Shown here: piece by piece, positions 35,447 to 44,755 of the stretch
How the letters are laid out: each line of letters opens with the position of its first letter
How positions within the stretch are numbered: the first letter of the stretch is position 1
From: Flavimaribacter sp039888615
GTDB lineage: Bacteria; Pseudomonadota; Alphaproteobacteria; Rhizobiales; Rhizobiaceae
Length of the DNA: 64,000 nt
Assembly (NCBI GenBank): GCA_039888615.1
Contig: JBDQQS010000020.1
Reading direction: 5' to 3' (one strand)
Program-made: the position numbers and the translations under genes
The notes under the pieces: generated by a model
Told to the model about the DNA's origin: nothing
The model's database searches: none
What the model saw: only the letters and a program-made list of their open reading frames with translations

Positions 35447-36598
35447 ATGAAAATTGTAACGACAACCTCCGAACTTGCAGCCACCTGCGAGCGACTTTCA
35501 CAATCCGACCACATTACAATCGACACGGAATTCATCCGTGAGACGACATTCTGGCCGGAACTCTGTTTGATACAGATGGCCTCGCCAGATGAAGCCATGA
35601 TCGTCGACCCTCTTTCAAACGATCTCGATCTCGCCCCGTTCTTCTCGCTGATGGCCGACAGTTCGGTGATGAAGGTCTTCCATGCGGCGCGCCAGGATCT
35701 GGAGATCATCTATCACCTCGGTAGTCTTATACCGCATCCTATTTTCGACACTCAGGTCGCCGCCATGGTTTGCGGCTTCGGCGATTCGATCTCCTACGAT
35801 CAGCTTGTGCAGAGAACGACGGGCGCCCGCATCGACAAGTCATCGCGTTTCACCGATTGGCGCAGACGCCCCTTGAGCGAAAAGCAGCTCGACTACGCGC
35901 TGGCCGACGTCACGCATCTGCGCGATGTCTACACCATGCTGAGACAACGCCTTGAAGAAGACGGGCGCGCTCACTGGGTGAAGGAGGAGATGGATATTCT
36001 CGAATCCCCTTCGACCTACGATCTGCATCCGGAAGACGCCTGGAAACGATTGCGCATGCGGCTGCGCAAACCGCATGAACTGTCCGTGATGAAACATATC
36101 GCCGCCTGGCGTGAACGCGAGGCGCGTGAACGCAACGTACCGCGATCTCGCGTTCTGAAGGACGACTCCATCTACGAGATCGCCCAGCAACAGCCGAAGG
36201 ATCCGGAAACGCTTGGACGGCTTCGGACAATCTCCAAAGGCTGGGAGCGCTCGCAATCCGGTCGGGCGGTGATCGACGCCGTCAACGAAGCGCTTGCCCT
36301 GCCGAAGCACGAGATGCCGCGTCTTCAGCGGCCTGCTCAATCGCCGGAAGGCGCCGCCGCCGCGACGGAGCTTCTCAAGGTTCTGCTCAAGATGACGACA
36401 GAAAAATACGGCGTGGCGCCCAAGGTGATAGCCAATTCCGAGGACCTTGAGCGGATCGCCGCCGATGGCGAAGACGCCGAGGTAGAGGCGTTGAAAGGCT
36501 GGCGACGCGAGCTTTTCGGCGAAGAGGCTCTGAAACTGTTGCGCGGGAAGACGGCCCTGCGGTTCGTCGACCGCAAAGTCGAGGCTGTCGAGCTCTAG
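35447..36598 (+). CDS. rnd: Ribonuclease D
   Basis: A 383-residue 3'-5' exoribonuclease involved in tRNA 3' maturation. The DEDDy active site is complete: DTEFIRE (about residue 25), the second-motif region FHAARQDLEII (about 77-87) and the third motif YALADVTHLRDVY. An HRDC domain follows at about 210-290 (RARERNVPRSRVLKD region). Its ATG lies 14 bases after the MFS stop. In related genomes rnd commonly follows aspS and precedes ppx/ppk, an order preserved here apart from inserted genes. Confidence 0.93.
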   Translation: MKIVTTTSELAATCERLSQSDHITIDTEFIRETTFWPELCLIQMASPDEAMIVDPLSNDLDLAPFFSLMADSSVMKVFHAARQDLEIIYHLGSLIPHPIFDTQVAAMVCGFGDSISYDQLVQRTTGARIDKSSRFTDWRRRPLSEKQLDYALADVTHLRDVYTMLRQRLEEDGRAHWVKEEMDILESPSTYDLHPEDAWKRLRMRLRKPHELSVMKHIAAWREREARERNVPRSRVLKDDSIYEIAQQQPKDPETLGRLRTISKGWERSQSGRAVIDAVNEALALPKHEMPRLQRPAQSPEGAAAATELLKVLLKMTTEKYGVAPKVIANSEDLERIAADGEDAEVEALKGWRRELFGEEALKLLRGKTALRFVDRKVEAVEL

Positions 36599-36610
36599 TT
36601 CAGACAATCA

Positions 36611-37042
36611 TCAAGCCGTAATTTCCTCCGACGGCGGAAGGCCGGTTTTACCGGAAATATCGTGCGGGCAGACGCTTTTTCCCTTCCACGCAAGGATATG
36701 GAGCGCTGCGAATGAAACGGTATTGTAGCCTGGCAGCACAAGCGGCGTAGAAAGAAAATGCAGCAGATTTCGCGCCCCTGCCTGCCACTGGGTATAGTGC
36801 CATATGGGCGACGCCACCTGGGTCGATGCGAACATGATTGTCTGAAACAGGCCGTAAAGCACGACGATCGTGGCGCCTAATCTCAAAGCGCTCAAAAATC
36901 GAAGATTGCGTCTTTCACTGGCGACATAGTGAAATATCTCGAAAGCCCCGATGCTCCATTGCCTAGCCTGGCGCGCCCACTCCCGCAGTTCCTCGGAGAC
37001 GCTCGTCGATCTGGTCGCCGAGCTCGAAAAGAAAGACGTCAA
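36611..37042 (-). CDS. Small membrane protein of unknown function
   Basis: A 143-residue frame with two possible membrane helices (RLGATIVVLYGLFQTIMFAS, about residues 54-73, and around LVLPGYNTVSFAALHILAW). No family recognised. The first 35 residues are serine-rich and antisense to a STAS-like frame on the other strand (36951-37160), so either the real start is downstream or one of the two frames is not coding. It is convergent with rnd, 12 bases apart. No convincing binding site is seen. Confidence 0.4.
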   Translation of the reverse strand: MTSFFSSSATRSTSVSEELREWARQARQWSIGAFEIFHYVASERRNLRFLSALRLGATIVVLYGLFQTIMFASTQVASPIWHYTQWQAGARNLLHFLSTPLVLPGYNTVSFAALHILAWKGKSVCPHDISGKTGLPPSEEITA

Positions 37043-37160
37043 GGTGGTGTTCGTCCAGAACGTACATCACATCAATTCAAGAGCCCGGCGACAGCTGGAA
37101 GACCGCATGCCTGATCAGGATGTTTTCAAATCGCTGAAGAAGGTTCTCTCGACCTATTGA
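36951..37160 (+). pseudogene. Possible STAS-domain fragment of a SulP-type transporter
   Basis: From about 36985 to the stop at 37160 the plus strand encodes SSSETLVDLVAELEKKDVKV, then VFVQNVHHINSRARRQLED and DVFKSLKKVLSTY. That matches the second half of a STAS domain as found at the C-terminus of SulP sulfate/bicarbonate permeases (SS-x-L-x-LV-x-L, a beta strand, VR-x2-L, and a final F-x-SL-x2-AL). The rest of such a transporter is absent. The assignment rests on pattern matching of a short stretch and overlaps an opposing frame. Confidence 0.35.
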
Positions 37161-37436
37161 GATAGCCTGTCACCCTCGCGGTCAGACCAACGCCGCAGGT
37201 TCCTTCGATTTGAATGAGCTGGAAATACTCCTCCTTTTGCGATATTCGCAGTCGGTTGTGCTCTGGTTGCGTTCGACCCTTGGCGGATCGGGCGCCACAC
37301 CACTTTTGATTGCAGAGGGTCTCTGCGCCATAATAGCAGACAGACGTTGGCGTTTGTCGCGAAGCATGAACTGTCAAGAGAGCTTCGTTCCAGATGGGGT
37401 CTGGTGACCCCACCAATAGCCGAGGGGGTACACGAC
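37161..37436. other. Intergenic region with a hairpin upstream of the dienelactone hydrolase gene
   Basis: No supported gene lies in these 276 bases. A GGGGTC-TGGT-GACCCC hairpin sits at 37396-37411 and the purine-rich site CGAGGGGG at 37421-37428 precedes the ATG at 37437. The hairpin lacks a T-run and is only 25 bases from the start codon, so it may affect the 5' end of that transcript. The stretch looks like gene debris. Confidence 0.4.
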
Positions 37437-38183
37437 ATGCTGGATGGATTTCAACAACGACCGTTTTCTGCCGAAATATCCGGCGGCCGAATGGTGGAGC
37501 ACGATGTCTATGAAAAGGGCGCAGGGCCCGTCGTCGTCATTCTGCAGGAGCTTCCCGGAATTGAAAAGGAGACAATCCGGTTTGCGGACAAGCTGGTCGA
37601 CGCCGGATTCCTGGTGATCCTGCCGCATCTTTTCGGGCCTCTTGGCAAATTTGCGATAGTGCGAAACGTCGCGCGTTTTTTCTGTGTCCGGCGCGAAATC
37701 GATATCTTTGCGCGCAACCGATCAAGCCCCATCGTCGACTGGCTCAAGGCGCTCTGCCGCAACGCTCAGCAGCGCCACGGTGTCTCAGGCGTAGGCGTAA
37801 TCGGCATGTGCCTGACCGGAAATTTCGCTATATCCCTTATGGCCGACGAAAGCGTTCTCGCGTCCGTCGCTGCTCAACCCTCCCTGCCCCTCTTTGCTCA
37901 GAAGGCTCTTCATATGTCGGCGGAGGACATCGAGGCGACGAAACGCAAGCTTGACACGCATGGCCCCATGCACGCCTACCGGTTTGCCGGCGACAAACTC
38001 TGCAAAGCAGAAAAATTCGCCGCCATCGACCAGGCCTTCAATTCGGACAGAGAGCGGATCACGCTTACGCATGTTCCCGGCAACAAGCACGCTATGCTGA
38101 CGGCGCATTTCATTGAGGGCGAAAACTCGCCGACCCAGGCGGCTCTGGACGAAATCGTCGGATATTTCAGGGAAAGGCTCTGA
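37437..38183 (+). CDS. Dienelactone hydrolase-family protein
   Basis: A 248-residue alpha/beta hydrolase of the dienelactone hydrolase family. The catalytic Cys is in GVIGMCLTGNFAISL (about residue 124), the Glu that controls it in VVILQELPGIEKET (about 37), and the His in HVPGNKHAMLTAHF near residue 220. Substrate is unknown; in the aromatic degradation pathway the family opens lactones, but here no pathway genes are adjacent. The ATG at 37437 follows GAGGGGG. It is tail-to-tail with ppx, two bases apart. Confidence 0.85.
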   Translation: MLDGFQQRPFSAEISGGRMVEHDVYEKGAGPVVVILQELPGIEKETIRFADKLVDAGFLVILPHLFGPLGKFAIVRNVARFFCVRREIDIFARNRSSPIVDWLKALCRNAQQRHGVSGVGVIGMCLTGNFAISLMADESVLASVAAQPSLPLFAQKALHMSAEDIEATKRKLDTHGPMHAYRFAGDKLCKAEKFAAIDQAFNSDRERITLTHVPGNKHAMLTAHFIEGENSPTQAALDEIVGYFRERL

Positions 38184-38185
38184 AT

Positions 38186-39706
38186 TTATCCGAATTTGAA
38201 ACTGAGTGTTTTCCCGGTATAACGCGCAAGCTGCTGCAGCCGGCCGTCCAGCCGTTCACCCGCGAAGTCCCTTACCTGCTCCGGCAGCTTGAAGACGAGG
38301 CCGTCCTCGCCGTCCTTTTCGAAATCGATCAACGGCACAATTCCAGGCATCGAGGCGGACAGCAGATAGCTGACGCGCATCAGACCACCCAGAAGTTTTG
38401 CGAAGGACCGAAACCGCGGCGTCGCTATTTCGGCGATCGCGAGGTTCCGCTCGTCGTGATTGTTGTCGCTCAGCCCCTCGAACCGATAGAAATTTGCGAG
38501 CGCAATATAGGCCCGGCCCGGATGGCTGATCGCGGTGAAGGTTCCGTTGGCGATGAGGTTGAAAGACTGCGCGCCGCGATAGTCCGGATGCGCCCGCCAG
38601 CTTATGTCGGCGAGCAGGCAGGCTGCGCGCCTGTAGCGGGCTTCCTCGATCGTCTCCTCGATGCCGAACGCGGCGAAGGCCTTCCCGGTCCACTCTGCGA
38701 GTTCGCGCGCATGTTCCGGCGAACGCGCTCTCAAGATCGCCAGTTCATTGGCCGCCGCCAAAAGCGGATCTTCGAGTTGCGTCTCGTCGTCAAGCAGGGA
38801 ATAGAGGTAACCTTCCCGCACGCCGAAAGCGGAAAAGCAAATCGTTTCCGGTTTCATCGCGTCAATGATTTCGCGCAAGACCGCCGCGCCATAGGGCAAC
38901 AGCAGGCGACGATTGCGGGAAATCGCACGCATCGCCGGATCCTTGGCGTCGATCTTGTCGACCTTGTCCAGGAATTGCAGCGTTTCCTCTGTGGTGATAT
39001 TGTAGCCCTGCATCATGTGCAGCGGGTAATCGGTCATCTCCATATGCAGCTTCGCGAGGTTTCGCCAGGTGCCGCCGACAGCGTAGAAGGTTCTGCCCCT
39101 GCCCCGTTCGAGTAGCGTCGCTATTGCCATTTTGCGACGCGCGATGGACCGCGCTTCCTGGAGAGATCCATCCGCCGCCTCCGCCAGACGCAAGCCGCCG
39201 ATCGGCAGGGTGATGCCGTCGCCGATATTGCGATCCTCGATGTCGACGAGTTCAAGGGAACCGCCGCCAAGGTCGCCGACAATGCCGTCGGGATCGAAAA
39301 AGGCGCTGATAACTCCCATTGCCGAATAATGCGCTTCCTTGCGACCGCTGAGCACATCGATTTCATGACCAAGGATTTTTTCCGCCTGGCTGATGAAATC
39401 GGGGCCGTTGGTGGCTTCACGCGCGGCCGCTGTGGCGAGCACGTGCATACGCGTCGCCCGCGCCTGACTGGACAGCATGCTGAACCGGCGTAGTGCGGCG
39501 AGCGCCCTGTTCACGCCCTCCAGATCAAGCATGCCCGACGTGGCCAGACCCTTTCCAAGGCCACACAGAACCTTTTCATTGAACAGCACAGTCGGGACGC
39601 GGTTCAGTCCTTCATAGATGACGATACGCACCGAATTCGATCCGATGTCGATTACCGATACCGGCGCAATGCCCGGCAACCGGCCTTGAGCTTCAGATTC
39701 GACCAT
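38186..39706 (-). CDS. ppx: Exopolyphosphatase (Ppx/GppA family)
   Basis: A 506-residue ASKHA-fold phosphatase that removes terminal phosphate from polyphosphate or pppGpp. The two phosphate loops are VIDIGSNSVRIVIYEG (about residues 18-33) and IVGDLGGGSLELVDI (about 142-156), with LSGRKEAHYSA between. The C-terminal helical extension is present. Its start lies nine bases downstream of the ppk stop, forming a ppk-ppx operon as is common. Confidence 0.93.
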   Translation of the reverse strand: MVESEAQGRLPGIAPVSVIDIGSNSVRIVIYEGLNRVPTVLFNEKVLCGLGKGLATSGMLDLEGVNRALAALRRFSMLSSQARATRMHVLATAAAREATNGPDFISQAEKILGHEIDVLSGRKEAHYSAMGVISAFFDPDGIVGDLGGGSLELVDIEDRNIGDGITLPIGGLRLAEAADGSLQEARSIARRKMAIATLLERGRGRTFYAVGGTWRNLAKLHMEMTDYPLHMMQGYNITTEETLQFLDKVDKIDAKDPAMRAISRNRRLLLPYGAAVLREIIDAMKPETICFSAFGVREGYLYSLLDDETQLEDPLLAAANELAILRARSPEHARELAEWTGKAFAAFGIEETIEEARYRRAACLLADISWRAHPDYRGAQSFNLIANGTFTAISHPGRAYIALANFYRFEGLSDNNHDERNLAIAEIATPRFRSFAKLLGGLMRVSYLLSASMPGIVPLIDFEKDGEDGLVFKLPEQVRDFAGERLDGRLQQLARYTGKTLSFKFG

Positions 39707-39715
39707 TCACCCTGT

Positions 39716-41914
39716 TCACTTTGAATTCTTACCCTTGGACAAACGTCCGGCGATCAGCCTGGGAGCGCTGGAGGCGAGCGCCCCGCCCCGGCCTGACAGG
39801 CTGGGATTGGTCATGAAATAGTGCTGCGCATTGAAAGGCTCCTCGCCCGGCTTGACATCGATCCGGCGCGATGTCCCGTCCGACAGGATCTCGTAGCTCT
39901 GCTGATTGTCTATCAGGTTTCCGAGCATGATCTGCGATTGCACCTGCTCCTTGACCGTAGGGTTCTTCAACGGCGTCATTGTTTCGACGCGACGATCCAG
40001 ATTTCTCGGCATCATGTCCGCGGAGCCGATATAAACAATCGAATTGTCGCTGGGGAGACCATGGCCGTTGCCGAAACAGACGATGCGGCTGTGTTCGAGG
40101 AAGCGTCCGACGATCGATTTGACCCGAATATTGTCCGACAGGCCGGGCACCTGTGGCCGCAGGCAGCATATGCCGCGAATGACAAGGTCGATTTGGACGC
40201 CCGCCTGGCTGGCTTTGTATAGCAAATCTATGATTTCAGGATCGACCAGGGAGTTCATCTTCATCCAAATGGCGGCCGGACGGCTGTTGCGGGCGTGGTC
40301 GATTTCCGCATCGATATGCTCCAGCATCCGCTTGCGGAGCGTGGCCGGCGACACCGCGAGATTCATGCGCTCCGTCGGCTTGCCGTAGCCAGTGATGAAG
40401 TTGAAGATATGGGCGACATCGCTGGCGATTTCAGGATCACAGGTAAAGAACGACAGATCCGTGTAAATCTTCGCGGTTACCGTGTGGTAGTTGCCCGTGC
40501 CAAGGTGACAATAACTGACGAGCCTGCCTTCCTCGCGGCGCACCACCAGCGACATCTTCGCATGAGTTTTCAGCTCCAGGAAGCCGAAGACGACCTGCAC
40601 GCCCGCGCGCTCGAGGTCCCGCGCCCAGCGGATATTGGCCTCTTCGTCGAACCGCGCGCGCAGTTCGACCAGCGCCGTGACCGACTTGCCCATCTCCGCT
40701 GCATCGATCAAAGCGCGCACAATCGGGCTGTCGTTCGACGTCCGGTAAAGCGTCTGCTTGATGGCGAGGACATCCGGATCGCGCGCCGCCTGACGCAAGA
40801 ACTGCACCACCACATCGAAGGATTCGTATGGATGATGGATGATGATGTCCTTTTCCTCGATCGCAGCGAAGCAATCTCCCGCATGTTCGCGGATGCGCTC
40901 TGGAAAACGGGCGTTGTAGGGTTCGAACTTGAGATCGTCCCGAGGGATATCGACAATCTCGGATATGGTCGAAAGGGCGAGCAATCCGGGAAGCGTGGCG
41001 ACGCGATCAGCCGGCACGTTGAGTTCGGTCTGCACGAAGTTGCGCAAGGGATCCGGAAGTTCGGAGTCAAACTCGATGCGAATTACCGAACCGCGACGCC
41101 GGCGCTTCAGCGCGCGTTCGAACAGTCGCACGAGATCTTCGGCTTCTTCCTCCACCTCGATATCGCTGTCGCGGATGATCCGAAACGTCCCGCTTTCGGT
41201 TACGTCGTAGCCTGGAAACAGGACTTCCATGAACTGCTCGACGATGTCTTCAAGCGAAATAAAGCGCATCTTGCCGTTCTCGCGCTCCGGCAACAGGTAG
41301 AAGCGCTTCAGCGCGACCGGCAGCCTGACAAGGCCGGTCATCGGCTCTCTGGTCTGACGTTCGTACAGCTGCAGGACGAGAGAGAAACCCAGATTGGGAA
41401 TAAATGGAAACGGATGGGCGGGATCGATCGACAAGGGCGTAAGCACCGGGAATATCGATTCGATGAATTCCTTGCGGAGCCATTCCAGATCGCCGTTGTC
41501 GAGCGAACCGGGGCGAACTATGTGAATGCTTTCCTTGGCGAGGTATTGCTGAAGGACGGCGAGGGAGGCGAGCTGCTCCAGCTGCAACTTGCCGATTTCC
41601 CCCAGCGCCTCCTCGAGCTGTTGCAGCGGCGTGCGGCCATCCGCGGAGCGATTGAGAATCCCCTCGCGAATCTGGGCTTCGAGGCCGGCGACGCGCACCA
41701 TGAAGAACTCATCGAGATTGGCGGCGGAGATTGAAAGGAACCGCACTCGCTCCAGCAACGGATGGGCGCTGTTCTGGGTTTCCTCGAGCACACGGCGATT
41801 GAACTGCAACCAGGACAGTTCCCTATTGATGAACCGCTCTGGGCTCTGCATCAGGGACTCGACATCGGCTTCTGCGGATGCGTCGATACCGGCTTGCGTC
41901 GGTTTGTCATCCAT
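39716..41914 (-). CDS. ppk: Polyphosphate kinase 1
   Basis: A 732-residue PPK1 that reversibly makes polyphosphate from ATP. The N-terminal domain begins RFINRELSWLQFNRRVLEE. The autophosphorylated histidine is in FLELKTHAKMSLVVRRE and is followed by YCHLGTGNYHTVTAK and DLSFFT; the second phospholipase D-like part has VCFGNGHGLPSDNSIVYIGS and MMPRNLDRRVE. It leads the ppk-ppx operon and follows hdaA on the same strand after 46 bases. Confidence 0.95.
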   Translation of the reverse strand: MDDKPTQAGIDASAEADVESLMQSPERFINRELSWLQFNRRVLEETQNSAHPLLERVRFLSISAANLDEFFMVRVAGLEAQIREGILNRSADGRTPLQQLEEALGEIGKLQLEQLASLAVLQQYLAKESIHIVRPGSLDNGDLEWLRKEFIESIFPVLTPLSIDPAHPFPFIPNLGFSLVLQLYERQTREPMTGLVRLPVALKRFYLLPERENGKMRFISLEDIVEQFMEVLFPGYDVTESGTFRIIRDSDIEVEEEAEDLVRLFERALKRRRRGSVIRIEFDSELPDPLRNFVQTELNVPADRVATLPGLLALSTISEIVDIPRDDLKFEPYNARFPERIREHAGDCFAAIEEKDIIIHHPYESFDVVVQFLRQAARDPDVLAIKQTLYRTSNDSPIVRALIDAAEMGKSVTALVELRARFDEEANIRWARDLERAGVQVVFGFLELKTHAKMSLVVRREEGRLVSYCHLGTGNYHTVTAKIYTDLSFFTCDPEIASDVAHIFNFITGYGKPTERMNLAVSPATLRKRMLEHIDAEIDHARNSRPAAIWMKMNSLVDPEIIDLLYKASQAGVQIDLVIRGICCLRPQVPGLSDNIRVKSIVGRFLEHSRIVCFGNGHGLPSDNSIVYIGSADMMPRNLDRRVETMTPLKNPTVKEQVQSQIMLGNLIDNQQSYEILSDGTSRRIDVKPGEEPFNAQHYFMTNPSLSGRGGALASSAPRLIAGRLSKGKNSK

Positions 41915-41960
41915 ATCCTAGCTCCGGGCGGGGATTCCTGATCCGCGCCGCACAATCGGA

Positions 41961-42683
41961 CTATAACACGTCTTCATGATGATCCCGATCTTCCAGTTCC
42001 TGCAACACGTCGGCGGCGATGCGTCGGTTTATCCTGCTTCCCCGCGAAAGCGCAAGATTGTCCATCCGGTGCACGATCAGTTGAGCAGCGTCAAGTGACC
42101 TTTCCATTCTGTTCACAAGGTACGAGACGACCTTTTCATCTACGCCCAATTGCCTGTCGGCGAACAGCTTGACGATAACGCGAGCGAGGAGTTCGTCGTC
42201 AGGTTCACCAATCTCAACTACGGTTGCAGCTTTCAGTCGCGATCTGAGATCAGGAAGATCCACCGGCCAACCGGCAGGCCAGATGCGCGACGTTACAAGC
42301 ATCGATGTCCGATGCTGCAGCACGGTGTTTATCAGGTGAAAAAGCAGCGTCTGATCGAAGCCGGTCCGGTCTATGTCCTCGATCAGCACCGGTCCGCTAT
42401 CCGCCGCTTTCAGGTTGTTCTCTTCGCCTGTTCGCACCGTGATTTCGACGGCGCATGCCCGATCCCGCCAGATATTGGCTAGATGCGTCTTGCCCGAGCC
42501 TGTAGGGCCTGCGAGGATCGTTACCGGTGAGGGCCAGGCAGGCCAGTCGTCAATCAACCCGATGGCCTGGCTGACAGGATCCGACACGATGAGATCATCG
42601 CGCGACGTGCTGGCGTCGTGCGCGAATCCCAGGGGCAGTTGGTCGTTCGGCCGATTGGCGGATGTATGGTCGCTACGGCTCAT
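41961..42683 (-). CDS. hdaA: DnaA regulatory inactivator HdaA
   Basis: A 240-residue DnaA-related AAA+ protein that promotes ATP hydrolysis on DnaA after replication initiation. The N-terminal sliding-clamp motif is QLPLGF (about residues 15-20), the Walker A loop is LAGPTGSGKTHLANI and Walker B is VLIEDID. It lacks the DNA-binding domain of DnaA, as Hda proteins do. The start overlaps the end of the AI-2E family gene by 11 bases, and that gene pairing is common in Hyphomicrobiales. Confidence 0.9.
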   Translation of the reverse strand: MSRSDHTSANRPNDQLPLGFAHDASTSRDDLIVSDPVSQAIGLIDDWPAWPSPVTILAGPTGSGKTHLANIWRDRACAVEITVRTGEENNLKAADSGPVLIEDIDRTGFDQTLLFHLINTVLQHRTSMLVTSRIWPAGWPVDLPDLRSRLKAATVVEIGEPDDELLARVIVKLFADRQLGVDEKVVSYLVNRMERSLDAAQLIVHRMDNLALSRGSRINRRIAADVLQELEDRDHHEDVL

Positions 42684-43809
42684 CGCCCTGTCTTTCCGTC
42701 ACCGACACGGTGAGTTCTACGTCCTTGTCCGCTCCACCTTCGTAGAGATCGCTTTGCAGATACCGTTTCAGGGCGAAACGAACCAGAACGGCCGTCGCGG
42801 CGGCCGCGGGCACGGCGATCATCAGTCCGACGAATCCGAACAGCGAACCAAAGGCGAAGAGCGCGAACATCAGCCAAACCGGGTGGAGGTTGACACTCTT
42901 ACCGACAAGTTTCGGTTGCAGAATGTTGCCTTCCAGGAACTGTCCGGAGAAAAAGACAAGGAGCACGATGCCGATCGAGACGTAGTCCGGCCAGAATTGG
43001 ACGACAGCAACGCTGGCTGCAAGCAGAAGACCCACGAACGAGCCGACATAGGGAATGAAGCTGATGACGCCGGCGAACAAACCAATCAGAAGGCCGAAAT
43101 TCAGCCCGGCAAGCGTCAGTCCAATGCCGTAATACAGTCCGAGAATCATGCAGACGCTGCCTTGACCGCGCACGAAACCGGCGATCGCCTTGTTCATGTC
43201 ACGGAGAATTTCACGCACGTCCTCAAGATAATTGCGCGGTATCCAGCTATCGACTGTATCAACCATCCTGTCCCAATCGAGAAGCAGATAGAAAGCAACG
43301 ACTGGGGTGACGATAAGCAGGGACGCGATGTTGATCAGCGCCATGCCGGAATTCCAGATCTGCAGCAGGATCTCTCCCACAAATCCGGCGCCCTGAGACA
43401 ACAGCGCGCCGATCGACGATTTCAGATCCGGCAATTCCATCCCGATCCAGTTTTTCACCCATCCAAGTTCAGCCGGGGAAATCAGTTGCTGCAGCCTGGA
43501 TAGATTTTCGGGCAGACCAGCGATGAACTGGTTGGCCTGACTGATCAGCAGCGGGATGACAACGATGATCGCGACGACGAAGAGCACCACAAAGGCTGCA
43601 AGGATAAAGAGCGTCGCGACAAGGCGCGACAAACCCACCTTCTCCAGTCGATCCGCCACAGGATCGAGAAAATAGGCGAGCGCCATTCCTGCCACGAAGG
43701 GGAGCAGAATATCGCTGAACACATAGAGAAAGAGCCCGAACGCCAACAGGACGCACAGCCAGAACACAATCTGCCAGCGCAAGGAAGTCCTGAATGTCTC
43801 GGTCGTCAT
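42673..43809 (-). CDS. AI-2E family (PerM/TqsA-like) membrane protein
   Basis: A 378-residue protein with about eight helices, belonging to the UPF0118/AI-2E transporter family. Two early hydrophobic segments (VFWLCVLLAFGLFLYVF and FVAGMALAYFLDPVADRLEK), a periplasmic middle part, and the conserved ending PYVGSFVGLLLA then LVGKSVNLHPVWLMFALFAF and LFGFVGLMIAVP are present. Members export small molecules or act as Na+/H+ antiporters; function here is not fixed. It starts 12 bases after the CDP-alcohol gene and overlaps hdaA. Confidence 0.88.
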   Translation of the reverse strand: MTTETFRTSLRWQIVFWLCVLLAFGLFLYVFSDILLPFVAGMALAYFLDPVADRLEKVGLSRLVATLFILAAFVVLFVVAIIVVIPLLISQANQFIAGLPENLSRLQQLISPAELGWVKNWIGMELPDLKSSIGALLSQGAGFVGEILLQIWNSGMALINIASLLIVTPVVAFYLLLDWDRMVDTVDSWIPRNYLEDVREILRDMNKAIAGFVRGQGSVCMILGLYYGIGLTLAGLNFGLLIGLFAGVISFIPYVGSFVGLLLAASVAVVQFWPDYVSIGIVLLVFFSGQFLEGNILQPKLVGKSVNLHPVWLMFALFAFGSLFGFVGLMIAVPAAAATAVLVRFALKRYLQSDLYEGGADKDVELTVSVTERQGDEP

Positions 43810-43821
43810 AGGCGCGCTCCG

Positions 43822-44358
43822 TCACTCCACATCTGTCATATGATGAATCCAGACGCGGAGATAGGCTCCGGCGGACAAAATGGTCAGAAGCGTTACGACA
43901 TAGACAAGAATTGTCTGCAAATCGCCAAAGCGAACCTCGAACGCTAGCTCCGCGAGAACGATGGCTGCGAGCGCGATCTGAAAAGCCGTGTTGGCTTTGG
44001 AAACCAGCAATGGATTAACTGTGATCGGATGCGTCATCAGGCTGGACAGAACGACGGCGATCATGATCAGCACATCGCGCGACACCACCAGAACCACCAG
44101 CCAGTGCGGCAGGTAGTTGAGGATCGCCAACATGATGAAGACGCTGATTAAAAGCAATTTATCGGCAATCGGATCGAGATAGCTTCCCAGTTCCGATTGC
44201 TGGTTGAACTGTCGCGCAATGAACCCGTCTATCCCATCGGACAACCCAGCCAGGACGAAGATCACGAAGGCCGGCGCCATTTCGCCTTGCAGAAGCGCAT
44301 AGATGACGCCCGGAACCATGAGGAAACGGCAAAAGGTAATGATATTGGGAATGGTCAT
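43822..44358 (-). CDS. CDP-alcohol phosphatidyltransferase-family protein
   Basis: A 178-residue inner-membrane enzyme with the CDP-alcohol motif D-x2-DG-x2-AR-x8-G-x3-D-x3-D (SDGIDGFIARQFNQQSELGS continuing YLDPIADK). It is a paralogue of pgsA at 61094 and may be a cardiolipin or phosphatidylglycerol-phosphate synthase. The start at 44358 (MTIPNIITFCRFLMVPG) matches the family; the frame stays open a further 101 codons upstream, but that part is acidic, unlike the family, and no strong binding site marks 44358, so a longer form cannot be excluded. Confidence 0.85.
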   Translation of the reverse strand: MTIPNIITFCRFLMVPGVIYALLQGEMAPAFVIFVLAGLSDGIDGFIARQFNQQSELGSYLDPIADKLLLISVFIMLAILNYLPHWLVVLVVSRDVLIMIAVVLSSLMTHPITVNPLLVSKANTAFQIALAAIVLAELAFEVRFGDLQTILVYVVTLLTILSAGAYLRVWIHHMTDVE

Positions 44359-44755
44359 CGGATCAGAAAGCTCTGTGGAACCGGCGACGCCGGGTTCCTC
44401 TCCTCCATGCGAATCGTCATCATCCTCGACCTGATTTAGGGCCTCTTCCGGTGGATTATAAGACTGATCCTTCTCCGGAACACGATCTACCGCGAAATGC
44501 GCCGACGAAACTATACGCGTTTCGCGGTCATGAACCGAGTCAGAGGTTTGTAATGTGGCTCTGTACGCCTGTTCATGCTTTATATTCGACAATAAAATGC
44601 GACAAATCATTGTTTTGCGGGTGGTTTCGAAGATATCGGCATTTGCTTGGGCGAGCGCCACAACGGGATGCTAATGTTGGATTAGGACCATTGGCGTCTT
44701 GCAGGATGACCCGCGCCGTGCAATCTCGCTGAAAAGAGACTACCCGGACAGGAAC
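44359..44755. other. Divergent intergenic region before purM with a long-armed inverted repeat
   Basis: These 397 bases lie between the divergent CDP-alcohol transferase and purM genes. CCGCGAAA at 44490-44497 is exactly inverted as TTTCGCGG at 44520-44527, 22 bases apart. AGGA at 44750-44753 precedes the purM ATG. No RNA gene or purine riboswitch-like fold was recognised. Part of the region could be coding if the CDP-alcohol protein has a longer N-terminus. Confidence 0.45.

Noticed and set aside
40295..41734. Plus-strand frame of 479 codons antisense to ppk
   Set aside because: ppk is complete with its active-site histidine; the antisense product shows no recognisable motif.
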